Of a DNA stretch of 11,630 nt, positions 8,212-11,630 are shown piece by piece; the stretch's first letter is position 1, and each line of letters starts with the position of its first letter. The notes under the pieces are model-generated. The model was given only the letters and a program-made list of their open reading frames with translations. It searched no databases and had not been told where the DNA came from. Source of the DNA: Micrococcaceae bacterium (lineage in GTDB: Bacteria; Actinomycetota; Actinomycetes; Actinomycetales; Micrococcaceae). Location of the stretch: positions 1-11,630 of the forward strand of contig DNHA01000309.1 in NCBI GenBank assembly GCA_003486025.1, given 5' to 3'. Both the position numbers and the translations under genes were made by a program.

Positions 8212-8247
8212 AAAGGGTGACCCAGCTCGTAGCTGGATCACCCTTTT
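8212..8247 (+). terminator. Bidirectional intrinsic terminator between sigA and the DUF7455-type gene
   Basis: GGGTGA-c-CCAGCT (8215-8227) pairs with AGCTGG-a-TCACCC (8231-8243) around a CGT loop, with one mismatch. The stem is preceded by AAA and followed by TTTT, so it can end transcription in both directions (the minus strand reads CCCTTTATT). It lies between two convergent genes, about 95 bases after sigA and 25 bases after the minus-strand gene. Confidence 0.88.
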
Positions 8248-8272
8248 GCTCATCGGATGTGTACCCGATTGA

Positions 8273-8497
8273 TTAGTCGTTTATGTCGACCTTTGGCTTT
8301 TCGTACAGACGTGCCGACTCGTCCTGCCAGACCGAAGTGATTGGGCGTAGCTTGGATTCCACGGAGCGTGCATGGTGGGCACAGAAGAGTAGTTCTCCGC
8401 TGGTAGAAGCCAGCACTGCCCGGACGTAGGCCTGTGCGCCGCATCGGTCGCACCGGTCGAGGGCGTTTAGTTCACGACTAGTGGTAGTAGTAGTCAT
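8273..8497 (-). CDS. Small zinc-ribbon-like protein, DUF7455 type
   Basis: A 74-residue protein of unknown function. Cys16 and Cys19 (RCDRCGAQAYVRA) together with Cys39 and His41/His42 (LLFCAHH) look like a single zinc site. The middle HARSVESKLRPI is conserved in similar short proteins that I associate with the region next to sigA/hrdB in actinobacteria, which I place in the DUF7455 family. The start ATG at 8497-8495 has an excellent AAGGAGG six bases upstream; a longer in-frame reading would include this ribosome binding site and is therefore wrong. The N-terminus has a run of five Thr. It is convergent with sigA and shares its terminator, and divergent from parE. On the minus strand TATAGA near 8524-8529 is a plausible -10 element. 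Zinc binding and a role near transcription are inferences from the Cys/His spacing and position. Confidence 0.87.
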   Translation of the reverse strand: MTTTTTSRELNALDRCDRCGAQAYVRAVLASTSGELLFCAHHARSVESKLRPITSVWQDESARLYEKPKVDIND

Positions 8498-8592
8498 TGC
8501 CAGCCTCCTTAAATCGATGTTCACTCTATACAACCAGCAATGCCCCTGACTTTATGCCTAAAAAGGGTTCCTTTCGCTCACCGCGTAGCGAG

Positions 8593-8601
8593 TGTGGATA
8601 A
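8593..8601. promoter_or_regulatory. DnaA-box-like 9-mer upstream of parE
   Basis: TGTGGATAA is the exact reverse complement of TTATCCACA, the classical high-affinity DnaA box. It is a single copy in the intergenic region between the divergent DUF7455-type gene and parE, far from any visible origin. Chance occurrence in a window of this size is under one, but not negligible. Confidence 0.3.
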
Positions 8602-8668
8602 GTTCATCTTAATTTTTGGCGAATTACCGGTGAGACGCAGCAGCACCAAGTTCGAACACATAAACGAG

Positions 8669-8674
8669 TAGAAT
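8669..8674 (+). promoter_or_regulatory. Possible -10 element of parE
   Basis: TAGAAT matches the TATAAT consensus at five of six positions. It lies 46 bases before the chosen parE start, and transcription would begin near 8681. No good -35 is visible. It overlaps the upstream in-frame ATG at 8673, which argues against that ATG as the true start. Confidence 0.35.
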
Positions 8675-8720
8675 GGTGCTAGTTCATTATTTTCCCGCGT
8701 CAGTAGGAGATTGCAGCCCC

Positions 8721-10502
8721 GTGGCCTCAACCGATAATTACAACGCCCGTCATCTCTCCGTTCTTGAGGGGCTCGAAGCGGTCCGCAAGCGACCCGGCAT
8801 GTATATCGGTTCTACCGATTCCCGCGGACTTATGCACTGTCTTTGGGAGATTATTGATAACTCGGTTGATGAAGCACTTGGTGGCTTTGGGCAAGCCATA
8901 AACGTCATCCTGCATTCCGATGGATCAGTCGAAGTGCATGATGATGGTCGTGGAATTCCTGTGGATGTGGAGCCTAAGACCGGATTGAGCGGCTTGGAAG
9001 TCGTATTCACTAAGTTGCATGCAGGTGGCAAGTTCGGTGGCGGTTCCTACAGTGCTTCTGGCGGTCTGCACGGCGTGGGAGCCTCCGTGGTCAACGCACT
9101 TTCAGCGCGTTTGGATGTTGAAGTGGATCGTGGCGGAAAGACCTATTCTTTGCAGTTCCGCCGTGGTGAACCAGGAAAGTTTAGCGATCGTGGCAAGCCA
9201 AAGGCGGACGCACCATTTACTGCCCACGAAAAAGCAACTACTCCGGAAGTAATCGGGAAAGCCAAGCGGGGGGTTACCGGTACTCGAATCCGTTATTGGG
9301 CGGATGACCATATTTTCACCCCCGACGCGAAGTTTTCCTATGAGGAACTTCAGAACCGTGCGCGTCAAACCTCATTCCTAGTTCCCGGCCTACGTATTAC
9401 ATTGCGTGATGATCGTGGCCTACCGGGAACAGAAGGCGCCGAAGGACCCTACGAAGAGGTATTTCAGCATGACGGCGGAATCAGCGAATTCGTTGAGTAC
9501 CTGAGCAGCGATTCTTCGGTCACCGATGTCTGGCGCGTGCACGGTAGCGGTTCCTTCCATGAGAAGGTGCCAGTAATCGATGAAAATGGCCGCAGTCATA
9601 TGCAAGACGTCCAGCGAGTTTGCGAAGTCGACGTAGCGTTGCGGTGGGGGATCGGCTATGACACTTCGATGCGTAGCTTTGTAAACATCATTGCCACTCC
9701 CAAGGGAGGAACGCACATTGCTGGTTTCGAACAGGCGCTGCTGAAATCTTTCCGTAAGAACATTGAGTCCAATGCTCGCAAACTCAAGTTCGGGCAAAAA
9801 GACAAAATCGAAAAAGACGACATCATGGCTGGCCTGACCGCGGTGCTAACCGTGCGGCTTGCGGAACCACAATTTGAGGGGCAGACCAAGGAAATCCTCG
9901 GGACGTCGCAAGTACGCCAGATCGTGACCAAGGTTGTCGAAAAGGCGCTCAACGAACGACTCTCATCGACTAAGCGCGGTGAAAAGGCAGAAGCCGCCAC
10001 GTTGCTTGAAAAGGTTGTCAACGAGATGAAGTCTCGTATTTCAGCCCGAATGCATAAGGAGACACAGCGTCGTAAAACCGCGCTCGAATCATCCTCGCTT
10101 CCCACTAAGCTACTAGATTGCCGCAGCAAAGAAGTTGGACGCTCGGAATTATTTATCGTCGAGGGCGATAGCGCGTTGGGTACCGCGCGCGTCGCGCGTT
10201 CTAGCGAATTCCAAGCCCTACTGCCTATTCGAGGAAAGATCCTCAATGTGCAAAAGGCTTCCATATCAGACATGCTCTCCAACGTGGAGTGTGCGGCGAT
10301 GATTCAGGTCATCGGCGCAGGATCAGGTCGTAGCTTCGATATCGAACAAGCACGATACGGCAAGATCATCCTCATGACAGATGCGGACGTGGACGGCGCA
10401 CATATTCGAACGTTGCTCTTGACGCTGTTCTATCGATACATGCGTCCCATGATTGAGCACGGACGGGTATACGCTGCGGTGCCGCCTCTGCATCGGATTT
10501 AA
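8721..10502 (+). CDS. parE: DNA topoisomerase IV subunit B (ParE), N-terminal 593 residues up to an in-frame stop
   Basis: ParE supplies the ATPase and TOPRIM parts of topoisomerase IV, which with ParC decatenates and relaxes chromosomal DNA. The GHKL ATPase has catalytic Glu43 with Asp46/Asn47 (WEIIDN), DDGRGIP at 74-80 and the ATP lid GGLHGVG at 114-120. The transducer domain holds the QTK loop at 388-390. The TOPRIM domain shows EGDSALGTA from Glu481 and the metal-binding DADVDG with Asp554, 556 and 558. The Leu in EGDSAL and the strong resemblance to actinobacterial ParE favour parE over gyrB. The start is GTG 8721, with AGGAG eleven bases upstream; ATG 8673 adds 16 residues that look non-coding. 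The frame ends at TAA 10500-10502, right after VPPLHRI, about 108 residues short of the family length. All catalytic residues listed are present, but the conserved QRYKGLGEM region is lost from this fragment. Confidence 0.93.
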   Translation: MASTDNYNARHLSVLEGLEAVRKRPGMYIGSTDSRGLMHCLWEIIDNSVDEALGGFGQAINVILHSDGSVEVHDDGRGIPVDVEPKTGLSGLEVVFTKLHAGGKFGGGSYSASGGLHGVGASVVNALSARLDVEVDRGGKTYSLQFRRGEPGKFSDRGKPKADAPFTAHEKATTPEVIGKAKRGVTGTRIRYWADDHIFTPDAKFSYEELQNRARQTSFLVPGLRITLRDDRGLPGTEGAEGPYEEVFQHDGGISEFVEYLSSDSSVTDVWRVHGSGSFHEKVPVIDENGRSHMQDVQRVCEVDVALRWGIGYDTSMRSFVNIIATPKGGTHIAGFEQALLKSFRKNIESNARKLKFGQKDKIEKDDIMAGLTAVLTVRLAEPQFEGQTKEILGTSQVRQIVTKVVEKALNERLSSTKRGEKAEAATLLEKVVNEMKSRISARMHKETQRRKTALESSSLPTKLLDCRSKEVGRSELFIVEGDSALGTARVARSSEFQALLPIRGKILNVQKASISDMLSNVECAAMIQVIGAGSGRSFDIEQARYGKIILMTDADVDGAHIRTLLLTLFYRYMRPMIEHGRVYAAVPPLHRI

Positions 10503-10829
10503 GTGATCAACGCCGGCTCTAAGGCCAACGAAGTCGTTTACACCTACTCGGAGGCCGAGATGACTCGTCTGCTGGCGAAGCTGGAGGCCGAGGGGAAGAA
10601 GTATAAAGAACCAATTCAGCGGTATAAGGGATTGGGTGAAATGGACGCAGATCAGTTAGCCGAAACGACCATGGACCCACGCCATCGTATGCTTCGCCGT
10701 GTCGGGATTGAGCATGCTCAGGCAGCAGAGGAAGTCTTCGACCTGCTCATGGGTTCAGACGTCGCACCACGAAAGAATTTCATTATCGCTGGTGCTGAAA
10801 ATCTTGAAAGAGACCGTATCGATGTCTAG
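10503..10829 (+). CDS. parE: C-terminal fragment of ParE after the in-frame stop
   Basis: These 108 residues continue the parE frame directly from the stop codon. They contain QRYKGLGEMDADQLAETTMDP (from residue 39), the most conserved stretch in the C-terminal part of type IIA topoisomerase B subunits, needed to form the DNA-cleavage core with the A subunit. They end with the usual DLLMGSDVAPRKNFI and a short tail. The first codon after TAA is GTG, so reinitiation is conceivable, but no ribosome binding site precedes it (only CGGA nearby). The sequence shows no decay: no frameshifts and all expected family residues, so the interruption is recent, artificial, or tolerated because the fragment is still made. 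A terminator hairpin follows 20 bases later. Confidence 0.8.
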   Translation: MINAGSKANEVVYTYSEAEMTRLLAKLEAEGKKYKEPIQRYKGLGEMDADQLAETTMDPRHRMLRRVGIEHAQAAEEVFDLLMGSDVAPRKNFIIAGAENLERDRIDV

Positions 10830-10849
10830 CCGGACTTTGGGCTGAGAGC

Positions 10850-10903
10850 TATAGCCCTGCCGTTGATCGCCTCAAACGATCAACGGCAGGGCTATAAGTT
10901 TAA
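10850..10903 (+). terminator. Perfect 20-bp stem terminator after parE
   Basis: Arms 10850-10869 and 10877-10896 pair at all 20 positions around the loop CCTCAAA (10870-10876). It is followed by AGTTTAA, a weak T tract, on the plus strand; the minus side has no T run. It sits between the convergent parE and M56 peptidase genes, 20 bases after the parE stop, and most likely ends parE transcription while also blocking read-through from the other side. Confidence 0.85.
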
Positions 10904-10938
10904 TGTTGTCCAAATCATCGGGCGCTTCGCAACACGGA

Positions 10939-11630
10939 CTACCAGGAAAGCAGGCGCGGTGCGATAAGAAGAATCGTCGGGCACACAAGCAACAGGACCG
11001 TACATGAGAGAACCACGAAGTTTTGGAACCCACTCAACGGTGCCACGGGCGAAAGCAGACGCTGCAAACGACGCGATGAGACCTCCCCACCAGGCATGCC
11101 TACAATTTCACCTGCTAATTCCTTAGTGCCGTCCTGGCTGGCCTTCGCTGGTGCAATAGAGGAGGCTACCCCGACGATAGCTCGAAGAAGTACCGGGCGG
11201 GTAACGACCTCGAGTGCTTTGTCATCAGCGAGCATTTCGATCAACTGGCGCACGGCGTCCAAAGACAATCGAGAAGTCGGCAACCACGGCAACGCCTCAT
11301 GCCACGCGGTGAACGCTAAGATGAGAAAATCGTGACGTTGATCGAGGTGTGAACTTTCGTGGGCAATGACACCGCGCTGCTCATCGGCAGACAGCTGGGT
11401 CAGTAGTCCTCGCGAAAGCACCGTGACGGATCCATTAAACCCAGGTACGCAATAAGCCACGGGCAAATCATGATCGAGAACCAGTGTGTTAGGTCGTGTC
11501 TGTGATGGGTTGCTCAGTAGCCGCAGCAGCTGGCGGTGTTTTGCGCGTAGTCTCGTGGTGCGCCAAGAAGCCCGCACTAGGGTAAACACCAGGTGTAAAG
11601 CAAATAAGAACGCGGTGCTGAGCGCAAACA
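10939..11630 (-). CDS. M56-family membrane metallopeptidase, 5' end beyond window
   Basis: A zinc peptidase of the BlaR1/MecR1-like M56 family, anchored in the membrane. The visible 229 residues start inside a hydrophobic helix (FALSTAFLFALHLVF) at the window edge, with no stop upstream, so the true start lies past 11630; the GTG at 11589 is internal. The active site is HESSH in IAHESSHLDQRHD (codons at 11361-11347), matching HExxH with a catalytic Glu and two zinc-binding His. A second acidic motif, IEMLADDKAL, supplies the probable third ligand Glu. The preceding VPGFNGSVTVLSRGLL is the usual M56 lead-in. A final hydrophobic segment (VVLSCTVLLLVCPTILLIAP) ends the protein close to the membrane. 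No beta-lactam sensor domain is present. Such genes are often paired with a BlaI/MecI/CopY-type repressor, which would have to be upstream, outside this window. The target protein is unknown. Confidence 0.88.
   Translation of the reverse strand, partial: FALSTAFLFALHLVFTLVRASWRTTRLRAKHRQLLRLLSNPSQTRPNTLVLDHDLPVAYCVPGFNGSVTVLSRGLLTQLSADEQRGVIAHESSHLDQRHDFLILAFTAWHEALPWLPTSRLSLDAVRQLIEMLADDKALEVVTRPVLLRAIVGVASSIAPAKASQDGTKELAGEIVGMPGGEVSSRRLQRLLSPVAPLSGFQNFVVLSCTVLLLVCPTILLIAPRLLSW

Larger units (their letters stand above)
8721..10829 (+). pseudogene. parE: Whole parE locus, interrupted by one in-frame TAA
   Basis: Read through, the locus encodes 702 residues, the normal length of actinobacterial ParE. 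Only the TAA at 10500-10502 breaks it; there is no frameshift and no other stop. Related proteins as I remember them read PPLHRIE followed by a hydrophobic residue, so the stop replaces a Glu codon (GAA to TAA). Possible explanations are a sequencing error, a recent nonsense mutation, stop readthrough, or a two-piece protein. The sequence alone does not decide between them. Confidence 0.75.

Noticed and set aside
8673..8720. Upstream ATG start for parE
   Set aside because: It overlaps a likely -10 element (TAGAAT) and adds 16 residues not seen in the family, while GTG 8721 has an AGGAG site.
9656..10282. A 208-residue open frame on the minus strand inside parE
   Set aside because: It lies opposite well-conserved ParE sequence, is Ser/Arg-rich as expected for a codon shadow, and has no family resemblance.
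10500..10502. Selenocysteine or programmed frameshift as explanation for the parE stop
   Set aside because: The codon is TAA rather than TGA, the frame is the same on both sides, and there is no slippery sequence or recoding hairpin right after it.
1..11630. tRNA, rRNA, insertion sequence, prophage, CRISPR or defence genes
   Set aside because: I saw no cloverleaf or rRNA-like sequence, no transposase or integrase motif, no regularly spaced direct repeats, and no known defence domain in any credible frame.

Overview
The window looks like a core chromosomal segment of a Gram-positive actinobacterium, most likely of the Micrococcaceae (Arthrobacter/Glutamicibacter-like), with a moderate GC content for that group. 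The evidence is the gene set and order (lpdA, pepA, a PAC2-family protein, a DUF4192 protein, the primary sigma factor sigA, a small zinc-ribbon DUF7455-type protein, a topoisomerase IV parE of the actinobacterial EGDSALGTA type, then an M56 peptidase), the frequent GTG starts and GC-rich coding style. Taxon assignment rests on recognition of families and synteny from memory, not on a search.

Left third (1-3002, minus strand): lpdA, cut off at its 3' end by the window edge, and pepA lie head to tail on the minus strand. They are separated by about 250 bases holding a hairpin behind pepA and an 18-base perfect palindrome just upstream of the lpdA start. A 231-base divergent intergenic region follows.

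Middle (3234-6644, plus strand): a PAC2-family protein, an MFS transporter whose GTG start overlaps the PAC2 stop by 4 bases, and a DUF4192 protein form a probable operon. It leads to sigA (6897-8117), which has its own 252-base upstream region with an exact GGGAACA-N16-CGTT sequence, the promoter type read by SigH/SigR thiol-stress sigma factors. Two consecutive hairpins, the second a good intrinsic terminator that works in both directions, separate sigA from the convergent small zinc-ribbon gene (8273-8497, minus).

Right third (8721-11630): parE, for the ATPase/TOPRIM subunit of topoisomerase IV, is well conserved along its whole length but is interrupted by one in-frame TAA at 10500-10502. 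Homology continues in the same frame on both sides, and the stop falls where related proteins have Glu (GAA to TAA is one base change). A 20-base-pair perfect hairpin ends the locus, followed by a convergent M56-family membrane metallopeptidase whose 5' end is outside the window.

The genes are mostly housekeeping: the E3 subunit of 2-oxoacid dehydrogenases, peptide turnover, primary transcription and chromosome decatenation. No mobile element, CRISPR array, RNA gene, defence system or biosynthetic cluster was seen. The observations most worth following are the broken parE frame and the stress-sigma promoter candidate in front of sigA; I do not see a clearly new multi-gene system here.
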